From the NCBI GenBank assembly GCA_050298535.1, contig JBNKUI010000091.1, positions 62,001 to 126,000 of the forward strand: a stretch of 64,000 bases of DNA, in the 5' to 3' direction. The notes beneath the pieces were generated by a model. It was not told where the DNA came from. It ran no database searches and worked only from the letters and a program-made list of their open reading frames with translations. Numbering within the stretch: position 1 is the stretch's first letter; each line of letters begins with the position of its first letter. A program made the position numbers and the translations under genes. Below are positions 1-9,853 of the stretch, in pieces. Source of the DNA: JABDMH01 sp050298535 (GTDB lineage: Bacteria > Bacteroidota > Bacteroidia > Chitinophagales > Saprospiraceae).

Positions 1-7
1 CATAGCA

Positions 8-1258
8 ATGGATAGAGAACTTACAAAACTTGAACAACGAAAGGAGAATTCCCGCCGATACTTGTGGTCGGTCATCGTGGTGGTGATACTGATTGTGGGA
101 ATTCTTTCACTCCGAAAAATCATTCGGCCGGGAATAAAGACTGATGATGTAGTGGTGGCTACACTTCAGCGAGGCCTCATCGAAAACACGATCACAGCAT
201 CTGGATATACTGAGGCAGCTTATGAGACTCAGATCAACGCTTCCATTGCTTCGGAAATCAGTGAAATCTATATCCACCCCGGCGATGAAGTCAACCTAGG
301 AGATCGAATCATGCAACTCGACCAGGCTTTGATTCAGCTGCAAGTCGAAGGACTGGAAGATGAACTGGCCCTACGAAGGAACAATGTCGGAAAGTCAGCC
401 GTAGAGCACGAAAAGCGTGTGGCAGAGTTGCAGTATGATAATGACATCCTGGCACTAAATATTGAGTCCATGCGAGCTGCCTTTGATGACCTGAAGCGAT
501 TGAAGGAAGTGGGTGGAGCCACCGAAGAGGAGGTTCAAAAGGCAGCTTTAGACCTGGAAGTTCAGGAACTGGAAAAGAAAAAACTTGAAAATGATCTGCT
601 CTTCAGTAAGAAGATTTTCGATAGAGATCAGGAGAACCTTGAGCTAGAGTATAGCATCAAACAGAAAGATCTCACCAAATTACGAAGGCAACTTGACCAG
701 GCACTGGTGCGCTCTCAAACCAATGGCATAGTGACCTGGATCAATGCCAATATAGGAGAACAAGTACAGGAAGGAAGTCCTCTGGTGCGTATTGCAGATC
801 TTTCCCGCTTCCAGATAAGAGGCCAAATTGCCGATCGTCATACCGATCGCATTCATGTAGGTCAACCTGTACGGATTCGTATAAACGATCACCGATCAGA
901 AGGCATGATATCTTCTGTACTGCCCGAGGTGACCAATAATACCATTGAATTTATCGTGGAATTTCGTGATCAGCCAACACTCGAATTAAGACCCAATATG
1001 AATGTCGAGATTCTGCTTATCACTGCCACAAAGGAGAATGCATTATTACTCAATAACGGTCCCGCCTATAATGGTAGCAAGCAAATGGATGTCTTTGTAG
1101 TAGATGGAGACTATGCAATCAAGAATCGAATTTCAGTGGGGCTAGTCAATACTGACTTTATTGAAGTGTTGGATGAAAGACTAAAGGAGGGAGATAAAAT
1201 TGTGATATCGGACATGAGTCGTTTTGAGAAAGCATCAAAGGTGAAATTTGTAAAGTAA
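8..1258 (+). CDS. HlyD-family periplasmic adaptor of an ABC efflux pump
   Basis: Membrane-fusion protein expected to bridge an inner-membrane ABC permease and a TolC channel. Residues 1-17 are charged and cytoplasmic, and residues 18-36 form one transmembrane anchor. A lipoyl/barrel-sandwich half lies around residues 64-105 (IHPGDEVNLGD), a long charged coiled coil around 106-235, the second lipoyl half around 238-265 (NGIVTWINANIGEQV), then a beta-barrel and membrane-proximal region. At 416 aa it has normal family length. It is the first complete gene of the window and sits 5 bp before the TolC gene, so it heads or continues the efflux operon. Substrate cannot be read from sequence; MacA-like adaptors export peptides, macrolides or lipoproteins. 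The family call is firm. Confidence 0.93.
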   Translation: MDRELTKLEQRKENSRRYLWSVIVVVILIVGILSLRKIIRPGIKTDDVVVATLQRGLIENTITASGYTEAAYETQINASIASEISEIYIHPGDEVNLGDRIMQLDQALIQLQVEGLEDELALRRNNVGKSAVEHEKRVAELQYDNDILALNIESMRAAFDDLKRLKEVGGATEEEVQKAALDLEVQELEKKKLENDLLFSKKIFDRDQENLELEYSIKQKDLTKLRRQLDQALVRSQTNGIVTWINANIGEQVQEGSPLVRIADLSRFQIRGQIADRHTDRIHVGQPVRIRINDHRSEGMISSVLPEVTNNTIEFIVEFRDQPTLELRPNMNVEILLITATKENALLLNNGPAYNGSKQMDVFVVDGDYAIKNRISVGLVNTDFIEVLDERLKEGDKIVISDMSRFEKASKVKFVK

Positions 1259-1263
1259 GACCC

Positions 1264-2724
1264 ATGGATGCAGTAAAAAAGTCAATCGTAGTATTCATTT
1301 CATCGCTTATGGTGAGTGCCATATCCTGGGCTCAACTACCGGATACCATCCATTTACAAATGATTTTGGATTTGGCATTGGAAGGTAATCTCTCAGCGAA
1401 AGGCGCCCAGGCAGATCGAATGATTGCCGAGCATAATTTTCAGATATTCGAGGCAGGTCTGATGCCACAACTCACACTGGAAGGTACACTTCCAAATTTT
1501 ACCCGAAGTTCGAATCCTGTGATTCAGTCAGATGGCACTATTTCTTTCCAATCGATACAATACGATAATTCAAGTCTTCGACTTAATGTAAATCAGATAG
1601 TAAGCAAGACGGGCACGGAGATCACGCTCCAATCTAATTTTCAGAGATTCAGTGACAGTGGATCGGATCGAACGCAGTTTAATGGCATTCCACTAAGGCT
1701 GGGAATTTCACAATCAATTTTTGGATATAATCCCTTTAAGTGGGACAGGAAAATACAGCCGCTGATTCATCAAGAATCGATACGACAATTCAGTGCCGAC
1801 ATGGAAGCACTTCGTGCATTGACTATCGCCAGTTATTTTGACGTATTGCTTAGTAGTAAAATCATTGAATCGGCCCGGTTTAATCTAACCACTGCAAGGG
1901 ACTTGCTACGCATTGCTGCAGAGCGGTTCGCGCTAGGGAGACTTTCCAGAAATGACTTGTTGCAATTGCAGCTGGCGGAGAGAAATGCCGTTAATATCGT
2001 GAGCCAAAGCGAGCGATTATTGACCTCTGCGACCGCGGCATTGTATGATATTATAGGCATACGCTACAATGGAAATGTGAGTGTTCCTGTTGTGCCGGAG
2101 CCACTGGAGGTGGAAATCGACCGATCTATTGCTTTACAATACTCGCGATTAAATCGTCCGGAAATTTTGTCATTCAATCGGGCACTACTTGAGCGGCAAA
2201 GTGAATTAGAATTTGCTCGAAAGGAAAATGGATTTCAAATGGATGTATTTGCCGCTTTTGGCCTAAATAGATCAGCCATGGATCTAAGTGATCTATTTAG
2301 TGACTTGCAGCAGGATCAGGTATTCTCTATTGGCATTTCGTTGCCCATTCTTGATTGGGGTTCACGAAAGAACAAAGTGGCAATCGCGCATGCAAATTTA
2401 AATTTTGATCAGGAAAGATTGCGAATAGAGAAAATACAGATTGAATCAAATCTCATCAAAGATCTAATCAATTTCGATCGATTGAAAGGGGAGCTGGACA
2501 GCATGGAAGAAATTACTAGAATTGCCCGAGATCGGTTTGACATAGCCAGAGAGTCTTTTGTCCTGGGCTCTGTTAGTGTGACAGAACTTTCTATATCGCA
2601 ACAAGAGCAAGATGCTGCGATTCGATCTTACATTAATACCTTAAGTACATATTGGAATACGTATTACCAAATACGATCGCAAACATTATATGATTTTCAA
2701 CAGATGCGTTCATTAGTTTTTTAA
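1264..2724 (+). CDS. TolC-family outer-membrane efflux channel
   Basis: Outer-membrane factor completing the tripartite pump with the adaptor upstream and the ABC transporter downstream. Residues 1-23 are a signal peptide ending near ISWAQ. The mature protein shows two OEP-type halves of alternating long helices and short amphipathic strands (for example around residues 190-250 and 380-450), as expected for a trimeric alpha/beta-barrel channel. 486 aa is usual for the family. It starts 5 bp after the adaptor stop and is followed 21 bp later by the ATPase, consistent with one transcript. No lipobox is seen, unlike some TolC relatives. Confidence 0.92.
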   Translation: MDAVKKSIVVFISSLMVSAISWAQLPDTIHLQMILDLALEGNLSAKGAQADRMIAEHNFQIFEAGLMPQLTLEGTLPNFTRSSNPVIQSDGTISFQSIQYDNSSLRLNVNQIVSKTGTEITLQSNFQRFSDSGSDRTQFNGIPLRLGISQSIFGYNPFKWDRKIQPLIHQESIRQFSADMEALRALTIASYFDVLLSSKIIESARFNLTTARDLLRIAAERFALGRLSRNDLLQLQLAERNAVNIVSQSERLLTSATAALYDIIGIRYNGNVSVPVVPEPLEVEIDRSIALQYSRLNRPEILSFNRALLERQSELEFARKENGFQMDVFAAFGLNRSAMDLSDLFSDLQQDQVFSIGISLPILDWGSRKNKVAIAHANLNFDQERLRIEKIQIESNLIKDLINFDRLKGELDSMEEITRIARDRFDIARESFVLGSVSVTELSISQQEQDAAIRSYINTLSTYWNTYYQIRSQTLYDFQQMRSLVF

Positions 2725-2745
2725 AAAAAAATAAATCATACCACT

Positions 2746-3411
2746 ATGATCAGATTAAATAATATTCAGAAAATATATCGCACCCGAGCGATAGAGACCC
2801 TGGCCCTGGACAATATTAACCTGGAGGTAAATCAGGGGGAATTCATTTCCATTATGGGACCTTCAGGTTGCGGTAAATCTACTCTCTTAAATGTGATCGG
2901 GCTCCTTGATGAGCCTAGCACAGGATCAGTGGAATTGGGTGGTCAGCAAATCCTGGATTATAATTCCAAGTCTATTGCCAGATTTCGAAATAAACACCTG
3001 GGCTTTGTTTTTCAAAGTTTTCATTTAATTAATGAATTATCGGTCATTGATAATGTCGAGCTACCTCTTATCTATAGAAATTTATCCGGAGGTGAACGCC
3101 GAAAGAAAGCCATTGTGGCATTGGAGCAAGTAGGTCTATCAAATCGAATAGACCATTTTCCTACGCAGCTCTCTGGAGGTCAGAAGCAACGGGTAGCTAT
3201 AGCGCGTGCCATCGTCGGCGCTCCTGATATACTTCTTGCAGATGAGCCCACCGGCAATCTCGACAGTGTTATGGGTAACGACATTATGGCGATTCTAAAA
3301 GGATTGAATAAGGAGCAGGGCACTACAATCGTGATGGTCACACATGATCAGTCCATGGCAAACCAGACAGACCGAATCATAAGATTATTTGACGGAAGTA
3401 AAGTAAGTTAA
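2746..3411 (+). CDS. ABC transporter ATP-binding protein, MacB/LolD type
   Basis: ATPase subunit powering the two permeases that follow. Walker A GPSGCGKST is at residues 38-46, followed by a Q-loop (FVFQSFHLINELSV). The signature is LSGGQKQRVAIARA, Walker B with D-loop is ILLADEPTGNLD, and the switch histidine is in MVTHD. At 221 aa it is a stand-alone nucleotide-binding domain, the length usual for LolD/MacB-type exporters in Bacteroidota. The next permease starts 2 bp after the stop, so translation is probably coupled. All catalytic motifs are intact. Confidence 0.95.
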   Translation: MIRLNNIQKIYRTRAIETLALDNINLEVNQGEFISIMGPSGCGKSTLLNVIGLLDEPSTGSVELGGQQILDYNSKSIARFRNKHLGFVFQSFHLINELSVIDNVELPLIYRNLSGGERRKKAIVALEQVGLSNRIDHFPTQLSGGQKQRVAIARAIVGAPDILLADEPTGNLDSVMGNDIMAILKGLNKEQGTTIVMVTHDQSMANQTDRIIRLFDGSKVS

Positions 3412-3413
3412 TC

Positions 3414-4754
3414 ATGTTGAGAAATTATTTAAAAATAGCGATCAAGTCCCTGAGAAGGAATCCATTTTTTACTTCCGTCAATTTATTTGGTATTGCCTTT
3501 ACATTGATGCTGTTGGTGCTTGTGGTATCAATGTATGAATCCAATATAGGAAATCTGAAGCCACTTACTAAAAAGAATAGTATGGTGGTGATGAACCGAG
3601 GGATGCTCAAAGATCTGAACTATGATACAGCATATACATATGAAAAGAGCATCATTGGGGGTGTTGAAAAAATAGATACTCTTATGGAAATATCGAAAGA
3701 ACAATTGGGTGGTTGGTACGATAACCCCGGATACTACATTTTGGACAAGTACTTTCGAAATGTGCCTGGCACCAGCGAAAGGACCTTTTTTCAGGATCGG
3801 ATGCAGAGAGATGTCTTTGTGAATGATGAAAAAATGAGTTTTAGAGTGAATCATACAGATGCATCGTACTGGAAAGTGTTTGATTTTCTTTTCGTGGAAG
3901 GTCGTCCCTATTCTGAACAGGAATTTGAAAGTGGAAGTAATGTGTGCATCATAACCACTACTGCTGCTCGATCTATTTTTGGCAGAGAAACGGAAGTGAT
4001 TGGGAAACAATTTCTTACTAATGGGAAGAATTATGAAGTAGTAGGAGTGGTAGAGCCTGCCAGCAGTTTTATTTCTATGGTCAATCAGGATTTATTTTTT
4101 CCCTACACTCAACTGAGCGCTTCGACATTAAGATCACGGAACTACATAGGAGATTTTACGGCTGTGCACCTGGCGTCCAGGGGTGTAGACACAAGAAATG
4201 TGATTGCGGATATAATGCATATCACATCTCAGATACCGATGCCTGCCGACCAGAGTTATTATGACGAGCTTTTTTTGGTAGCTGCTGATTTTGATGCGGC
4301 TGTTGTGAGTGGAATGATTCCAATAAGTGAAGAAGATCCGGAGGTTTCCTGGTCAATATTCAAATTAATCATAGTATTTATTGTGTTATTGTTTATCACC
4401 GTCCCCACTATCAATCTCATAAATCTCAATGTGAGCAGAATACTGGAGCGTAGTAGTGAGATTGGTGTGAGGAAGGCATTTGGAGCTACCACTTCTATGA
4501 TCGCTCGACAACTACTTTTTGAAAATGTGGTACTTACTGCACTAGGTTCCATCTTTGGGTTTTTGGCTGCATTCGCAATGATCTACTTAATTAATAATGT
4601 GGCTTCACATCTATTCACCTTACGGTTTAATGGGACGGTTTTTTTATACGGCGTTTTATTGACTTTTTTATTCGGATTGATTTCGGGGTTACTACCTGCC
4701 TATAAGACATCTAAAATTCATGTTGTAGAAGCATTAAAAAATACAAGGCTATGA
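3414..4754 (+). CDS. FtsX/MacB-type ABC transporter permease (first of two)
   Basis: Inner-membrane permease with MacB architecture. One transmembrane helix lies near residues 20-45, a large periplasmic MacB_PCD-like domain spans about 45-310, and three C-terminal helices form the FtsX domain. The cytoplasmic coupling motif SSEIGVRKAFGAT after the second helix is typical. 446 aa is standard for a half-transporter. The stop overlaps the next permease start in ATGA, so the two are probably made together and may form a heterodimer with the ATPase just upstream. Substrate unknown. Confidence 0.9.
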   Translation: MLRNYLKIAIKSLRRNPFFTSVNLFGIAFTLMLLVLVVSMYESNIGNLKPLTKKNSMVVMNRGMLKDLNYDTAYTYEKSIIGGVEKIDTLMEISKEQLGGWYDNPGYYILDKYFRNVPGTSERTFFQDRMQRDVFVNDEKMSFRVNHTDASYWKVFDFLFVEGRPYSEQEFESGSNVCIITTTAARSIFGRETEVIGKQFLTNGKNYEVVGVVEPASSFISMVNQDLFFPYTQLSASTLRSRNYIGDFTAVHLASRGVDTRNVIADIMHITSQIPMPADQSYYDELFLVAADFDAAVVSGMIPISEEDPEVSWSIFKLIIVFIVLLFITVPTINLINLNVSRILERSSEIGVRKAFGATTSMIARQLLFENVVLTALGSIFGFLAAFAMIYLINNVASHLFTLRFNGTVFLYGVLLTFLFGLISGLLPAYKTSKIHVVEALKNTRL

Positions 4755-5920
4755 TCAAGCAAATATTTCATTTAATCTGGAACACAAAGCGCAAGAATAC
4801 ACTGTTATTTATCGAAATACTCATTTCATTTTTAGTATTATTTGGCGTTTACACATTTTTATTTACAGGCTATTCCATCTATTCGGTGTCATCTGGTTTT
4901 GATATTGATGATACCTTTACAGTATCCTTGCCTTTTACCGAGGGTATGGATTCTATAGCTAAAGTGCAAGTAAAACAACAGGTAAGGAATGAGCTTCTAA
5001 ACAATGCCGATGTCATCGATGCATCCTTTAGTAATTACGCTATCCCCTATCATTCGGGCGGATGGTCTAGTGATACATATGTTGATGGAAAAGAAGCGCA
5101 CTCATTTTTCCTGGTTGCTGATGATAAGTATGCGGGAGTTCATGGACTGGAATTGATTAGGGGAAGGTGGTTTGAAGAAGGAGATGCTACTCGAAGGATA
5201 CCTCCTATTGTCATAAACAAGCTTTATGTTGATAGATATTTGGACAATCGGGAGCCTTTGGGCACGATTATTCAAGTGGATGGTGCAGATCGAGAAGTAG
5301 TTGGCGTTATCAGTCATTATAAATATCGCAGTGACTTTCTTTCAGAGTCACCAATGACGGTCATGTACGAGCCCTCGTTGACTGATAGATCTGCATATCT
5401 CAATATTCGTGTTAAACCCGGGACTCCTGCCACTTTTGAATTTGAACTGAGCAATGTCTTGGAAGGGACTGGCTTGTTGACAGGCTTTCAAATTCTTAAA
5501 ACCGAATCTCAGCGTCCTGTTGCAAATCGATTCTTTATGATTCCCATGTATATCTTCGTGTTCCTATGTACCTTCCTTATTTTAAATGTTGCCTTAGGTC
5601 TCTTTGGCGTTGTATGGTATAATATTAATAACCGGACCTCGGAGATAGGATTGCGAAGAGCGGTGGGTGCCACAAAACAGATGATTTATTTTCAATTGGC
5701 AGGTGAACAGCTTGCTATAGCAACCATTAGTATCGTGATAGGCCTTATCATTGCAGTTCAATTTCCTATTCTGAAAGTATTTTATTTAGATGCCAGCCTT
5801 TATATTAAGGGGATGATCTTAGCGATAGTAACCGTGCTGGTCGTGATTCTGATTTGTACATTACTCCCTGGACGAAAGGCTAGTAAAATTCATCCTGCAA
5901 TTGCTCTCCATGAAGAATAA
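4751..5920 (+). CDS. FtsX/MacB-type ABC transporter permease (second of two)
   Basis: Second half-permease of the pump. An N-terminal helix lies at about residues 17-40, a periplasmic domain at about 45-255, then three C-terminal helices with the coupling motif TSEIGLRRAVGAT. At 389 aa it is shorter than its neighbour because of a smaller periplasmic domain. It differs strongly from the first permease in sequence, so this is not a recent duplication, and a heterodimer is likely. It overlaps the preceding gene by 4 bp (ATGA), and its last codons overlap the region where the response regulator starts. Confidence 0.9.
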   Translation: MIKQIFHLIWNTKRKNTLLFIEILISFLVLFGVYTFLFTGYSIYSVSSGFDIDDTFTVSLPFTEGMDSIAKVQVKQQVRNELLNNADVIDASFSNYAIPYHSGGWSSDTYVDGKEAHSFFLVADDKYAGVHGLELIRGRWFEEGDATRRIPPIVINKLYVDRYLDNREPLGTIIQVDGADREVVGVISHYKYRSDFLSESPMTVMYEPSLTDRSAYLNIRVKPGTPATFEFELSNVLEGTGLLTGFQILKTESQRPVANRFFMIPMYIFVFLCTFLILNVALGLFGVVWYNINNRTSEIGLRRAVGATKQMIYFQLAGEQLAIATISIVIGLIIAVQFPILKVFYLDASLYIKGMILAIVTVLVVILICTLLPGRKASKIHPAIALHEE

Positions 5921-7253
5921 GACAATTCTGGTGGTAGACGATGATCGGGCCATGTGTGCGTCACTCAGGCTTTTGCTTTCGAAAGCGGGGTATCATCCAA
6001 TAGTTGTAAATCATCCACGGGACATCAACGTGACACTATCTGAGCATTCAATTGATTTGGTGCTGTTAGATATGAATTTCGCAATAGAGACTAGCGGCAG
6101 GAAGGGGATGGAAGCACTAAGAGAGATTAAAATGCAGGACAAAAATGTTCCTGTGATTCTTATGACCGGTTGGGCAACTGTACAGCTAGCGGTGGAAGGG
6201 ATGAAATTGGGTGCTGCAGACTTCATCGCAAAACCATGGGATAATAAACATCTCCTGGAGTCCATTCGTACGCTGCTGGTACTGAAAAACCCTGTTGGTC
6301 CCAGGAAAGGGTTCAATTTTGAGCATATAATTGGCCAGGATGATAGATTGCTGGATATACTCGAGACGGTCAAAACCGTGGCGGATACGAAGGCCAATGT
6401 GTTGGTGCTGGGAGAAAGTGGTACGGGCAAGGAAGTAATTGCAGAAGCACTGCATTACAGTAGTAGTAGGAAAAATAGACCTTTTGTAAAAGTGAATCTA
6501 GGTGGACTAAGTACCTCTCTATTTGAAAGTGAATTGTTTGGTCACAAGAAAGGGGCTTTTACTGATGCATCGTCGGATCGCATAGGAAGATTTGAGATGG
6601 CAGATATGGGGACCATATTTCTGGACGAAATCGGTGATCTGGATGTTAGTTCGCAGGTTAAATTGCTGCGAGTATTACAGGAATCTACCTTTGAGCCGTT
6701 AGGGTCTTCAAAATCAATTAAGGTAGATGTTCGAGTGATTGCTGCTACCAATAAGAATATTGAGGAAATGGTGATGTCGGGAGCCTTTAGAGAAGACTTG
6801 TTTTATCGACTGAACCTGGTCACCATTACCTTACCACCCCTTAGAGATCGTCCTGGAGATATACCACTCTTGGCACAGCACTTTGTCAAAATCTATGGGG
6901 ATCTGTATGAAAAGGATGTATCTGTTGATACTAAAGCATTGCGATGGTTAGCCCAGCAGCAGTTTCATGGCAATATTCGTCAATTGAAAAACCTCATGGA
7001 AAAGTGTATTATCTTATCCCATGGAGGTGAAATCAGTTTTGATCTGGTGCAAACGCATTACCGCGATCTTGATAAAAAAGCAAATGTTGTTTTACCGGAA
7101 ATTGGTTCGATATCACTCGAAGATTTGGAGAGACAAATGGTGTTAAAGGCATTGAAAAAATATGATAATAAGGTAGCCGATGCGGCCAATGCCCTAGGGC
7201 TAACCAGAAGTTCTCTCTATCGAAGAATTGAAAAGTATAATATTCCCTTATGA
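5910..7253 (+). CDS. Sigma-54-dependent response regulator (NtrC/AtoC family)
   Basis: DNA-binding response regulator. The receiver domain spans residues 1-120 with acidic pocket DDD at 10-12, phospho-acceptor Asp54 (LVLLD), and conserved Thr and Lys in LMTGW and IAKPW. The AAA+ domain follows, with Walker A GESGTGKE, loop motif GAFTDA and a Walker B in TIFLDEIGDLD. A C-terminal Fis-type helix-turn-helix is seen in AANALGLTRSSLYRRIEKY. I chose the ATG at 5910; a TTG at 5901 would add three residues. Either start lies inside the 3' end of the permease gene, so expression is coupled. The GAFTDA form of GAFTGA is a variant, discussed in the findings. It probably controls the pump operon from a promoter outside the window. 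Confidence 0.93.
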   Translation: MKNKTILVVDDDRAMCASLRLLLSKAGYHPIVVNHPRDINVTLSEHSIDLVLLDMNFAIETSGRKGMEALREIKMQDKNVPVILMTGWATVQLAVEGMKLGAADFIAKPWDNKHLLESIRTLLVLKNPVGPRKGFNFEHIIGQDDRLLDILETVKTVADTKANVLVLGESGTGKEVIAEALHYSSSRKNRPFVKVNLGGLSTSLFESELFGHKKGAFTDASSDRIGRFEMADMGTIFLDEIGDLDVSSQVKLLRVLQESTFEPLGSSKSIKVDVRVIAATNKNIEEMVMSGAFREDLFYRLNLVTITLPPLRDRPGDIPLLAQHFVKIYGDLYEKDVSVDTKALRWLAQQQFHGNIRQLKNLMEKCIILSHGGEISFDLVQTHYRDLDKKANVVLPEIGSISLEDLERQMVLKALKKYDNKVADAANALGLTRSSLYRRIEKYNIPL

Positions 7254-8527
7254 GTTTAAAATGGCGATACTGGATTTCCATTGGTCTGTTGCATGGGGTC
7301 CTGGCATTGCTCGTGTATCGTCTGCTCTTTGAAAGTCCCGTTTTATTTATCCTGGGTGAGGTGTTCTTGATAATATCTTTAATCTTTTCTTTTTCACTGT
7401 TTAGGAAATTGATCGCTCCGGTTCAATTTATATCTGCCGGTGTGGATGCCATAAAATCTGAAGATTTTCAGGTAAAGTATCTCCCAGTGGGTTCTCGTGA
7501 AATGGATAAACTCATATCAACGTACAACGAAATGATTGATCACCTGCGCAGTGAACGCGTGAAAAACAGCGAACAACACTTCTTTTTGGAGAAATTAATT
7601 GAGAAAATTCCCGCGGGTATTATATTACTGGACTTCGATGGAAATATAAGTCTGGTAAATCCGTCTGCTCATGACTTTTTGGATCAATTAAAGGGGGCTG
7701 GACTTGAGTGGGGTGATATGGTGAGTCTGCCCGATCATCAAAGTAAAATTTTAACCATCGGGAGTGCAAGAAAATATAAAGTAGAATCCTCATCATTTCT
7801 GCATATGGGTTTTTCGCGCAGATATTTTATTATCCATGATCTGACCCATGAGATACTTCAAAGTGAAAAGGAATCTTATGGAAAAGTTATCCGGATGATG
7901 GCACATGAGGTAAATAATACGATAGGACCGGTAAATTCCATCATTGATACCGTATTAAATCATATGGATCTGAAGGAAGATGCTGAATACCACGAAAGCT
8001 TGCAAATTGCTCATGAGAGAAATGAGCAGATGAATGCTTTCATGCGAAACTTTGCCGACCTCGTCAGGCTTCCCGAACCGACACTGGTAAAGGAAAATCT
8101 TTCTAAAATTGTTTTAGAGTCAGCTAATCTTTACAAGGCTGAACTTGAGGAAGAAAAAATTAACTTGGAAATATCTATCGAACCAGATATCATGGCTCGA
8201 CTAGATCCTGTCTTAATGCGGCAGGTGTTAATAAATATGATAAAGAATGCCAAAGAGGCAATTCTCCAAAAGGGATTGGAAGGGGGAATCATCAAAGTGA
8301 TGGCCCGCAAAGACGAGGATGGGCCGAGTTTTCAGATTTGTGACAATGGCATTGGTATTGATCCTAATATCGAGGATCAGGTATTTACTCCTTTCTTTAG
8401 CACCAAGCAGGATGGACAAGGCATTGGATTGACATTGATTCGGGATATTTTAATTAATCATGAAGCGACATTTCAACTGCTGACCAGAGGTGGGTGGACG
8501 GAATTTAGTGTGGATTTGAAATCCTGA
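7250..8527 (+). CDS. Sensor histidine kinase (NtrB-like), partner of the preceding regulator
   Basis: Membrane histidine kinase of 425 aa. Two helices lie in residues 7-50 with almost no periplasmic loop, so it probably senses a membrane or cytoplasmic signal. A HAMP-like linker follows to about 100 and a PAS-like segment at about 105-200 (AGIILLDFDGNISLVN). The H-box is MMAHEVNNTIGP with His219. The ATPase domain has N-box INMIKNAKEAI, G1 DNGIGIDP and G2 GQGIGLTL. It overlaps the regulator gene by 4 bp (ATGA), which makes the pair a cognate two-component system. It closes the efflux operon. Confidence 0.93.
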   Translation: MSLKWRYWISIGLLHGVLALLVYRLLFESPVLFILGEVFLIISLIFSFSLFRKLIAPVQFISAGVDAIKSEDFQVKYLPVGSREMDKLISTYNEMIDHLRSERVKNSEQHFFLEKLIEKIPAGIILLDFDGNISLVNPSAHDFLDQLKGAGLEWGDMVSLPDHQSKILTIGSARKYKVESSSFLHMGFSRRYFIIHDLTHEILQSEKESYGKVIRMMAHEVNNTIGPVNSIIDTVLNHMDLKEDAEYHESLQIAHERNEQMNAFMRNFADLVRLPEPTLVKENLSKIVLESANLYKAELEEEKINLEISIEPDIMARLDPVLMRQVLINMIKNAKEAILQKGLEGGIIKVMARKDEDGPSFQICDNGIGIDPNIEDQVFTPFFSTKQDGQGIGLTLIRDILINHEATFQLLTRGGWTEFSVDLKS

Positions 8528-8566
8528 ATTTCTTCTCTTCTTAAATAAGAATCATACTTTGGAGAC

Positions 8567-9256
8567 ATGAATCGGATTGACCGTCTTTTCGGCATTTTGA
8601 CCATGCTACAGTCGCGTAAGTTTTTATCAGCAGAGCAGATTGCAGATCACTATGATATCAGTATCAGAACCGTGTATCGTGACATAAAAGCACTCAATGA
8701 ACAAGGAGTGCCGGTAAGTTTCGAACCACATCGGGGTTACTTCATAGTACCTGGATATTTCCTCCCTCCGGTGAGTTTCACTTCCGATGAAGCCAATGCA
8801 CTCCTTCTTATGGAATCTCTGATTAAAGGATTTGCTGACGCTTCGATCAAGGCCCACTATACCAAAGCACTGACCAAGGTAAGGGCAGTGATGCACGATT
8901 CACAGAAGGAAAAATTGCAGAAGCTCAATGATCATATTAAGCTTCAATTACCTCCCTTTGTTAAAAATGATTTTGCCCATTTGTCCACCATCCAGCAAGC
9001 GATTGCTGAACAGCATATCGTCCATCTGGAATATCGAAGAGGGGATGGTGAAGCCAGTACCCGGTCAGTTGAACCTATAGGACTGATATATTATGCCTTT
9101 CATTGGCATATGATTGGATGGTGTCATCGCCAGCAAGGGTATCGTGATTTTCGGGTATCCAGAATCATGTCAGTTAGAGACACACTGGAAAATTTTAGAA
9201 AATCGAACCACATGCCTCTTAAAGATTATATGAAACACCTACCGGTCAAATATTAG
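8567..9256 (+). CDS. HTH/WYL-domain transcriptional regulator (YafY-like)
   Basis: Regulator of 229 aa. Residues 1-60 form an HTH_11 winged helix (SAEQIADHYDISIRTVYRDI). Residues about 140-215 form a WYL domain, with the core seen as HLEYRRGDGE and IGLIYYAFHWHMIGWCH. WYL domains bind nucleic-acid or small ligands and often control DNA-damage or defence genes, but in short YafY-like proteins such as this one the target is usually a neighbouring gene. The DinB-family gene 90 bp downstream on the same strand is the natural candidate; this is inference from position. Confidence 0.88.
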   Translation: MNRIDRLFGILTMLQSRKFLSAEQIADHYDISIRTVYRDIKALNEQGVPVSFEPHRGYFIVPGYFLPPVSFTSDEANALLLMESLIKGFADASIKAHYTKALTKVRAVMHDSQKEKLQKLNDHIKLQLPPFVKNDFAHLSTIQQAIAEQHIVHLEYRRGDGEASTRSVEPIGLIYYAFHWHMIGWCHRQQGYRDFRVSRIMSVRDTLENFRKSNHMPLKDYMKHLPVKY

Positions 9257-9346
9257 ATCCTGTATTTTTTCTGATATAAGTTTTGGACTGCCATAGGGCT
9301 GTCAGTCTCCCTACTTTACTTTGATACTAAATAAAAAAAGTAAGTA

Positions 9347-9844
9347 ATGGATGTGATCAAATTAATGACTGAAGAAATGAACAGGGAAGCAGAAACAACT
9401 CGCAAGATGTTATCCCTGGTACCCATGGACAAACTGGACTGGCAGCCCCACACGAAAAGTATGACGCTCGGCACATTGGCAGCGCATGTAGCAGAAATAA
9501 ATGGCTGGGTACCCATGACACTTTTTACGGAAGAGTTGGATTTTTCGACCGGAGACTACAAGCCCTTTGCCTTTAGTACCCAGGAAGAGCTCCTTACCTT
9601 TTTTGAAGACAAATTACGGGAGGGTCTCAATGCCATGCAGGGAACAAATGAAGAACAACTACGTGAAAACTGGACCATGCGAAATGGTGACATCATCTTA
9701 AGTACAGAACCTAAGATTGTCATGTTGCGGCACTGCTTCTGTCAGATTGTGCATCACAGGGCACAATTAGGCGTTTATCTCAGACTCCTGGATATTCCCA
9801 TTCCGGGAAGCTATGGGCCTAGTGCTGATGATCCCAGTTTCTAG
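9347..9844 (+). CDS. DinB-family four-helix metalloprotein
   Basis: 165 aa, the normal size of the DinB/YfiT superfamily of metal-binding four-helix bundles. The histidine-rich pattern fits the family triad: one His in TLAAHVAEINGW near the N-terminal helix and two in RHCFCQIVHHRAQL near the C-terminal helix. Known relatives include damage-inducible proteins and bacillithiol- or glutathione-type S-transferases; the exact reaction cannot be assigned. It follows the WYL regulator, suggesting a small regulator-effector unit. A long imperfect hairpin lies right after its stop. Confidence 0.88.
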   Translation: MDVIKLMTEEMNREAETTRKMLSLVPMDKLDWQPHTKSMTLGTLAAHVAEINGWVPMTLFTEELDFSTGDYKPFAFSTQEELLTFFEDKLREGLNAMQGTNEEQLRENWTMRNGDIILSTEPKIVMLRHCFCQIVHHRAQLGVYLRLLDIPIPGSYGPSADDPSF

Positions 9845-9853
9845 TACATAAAC

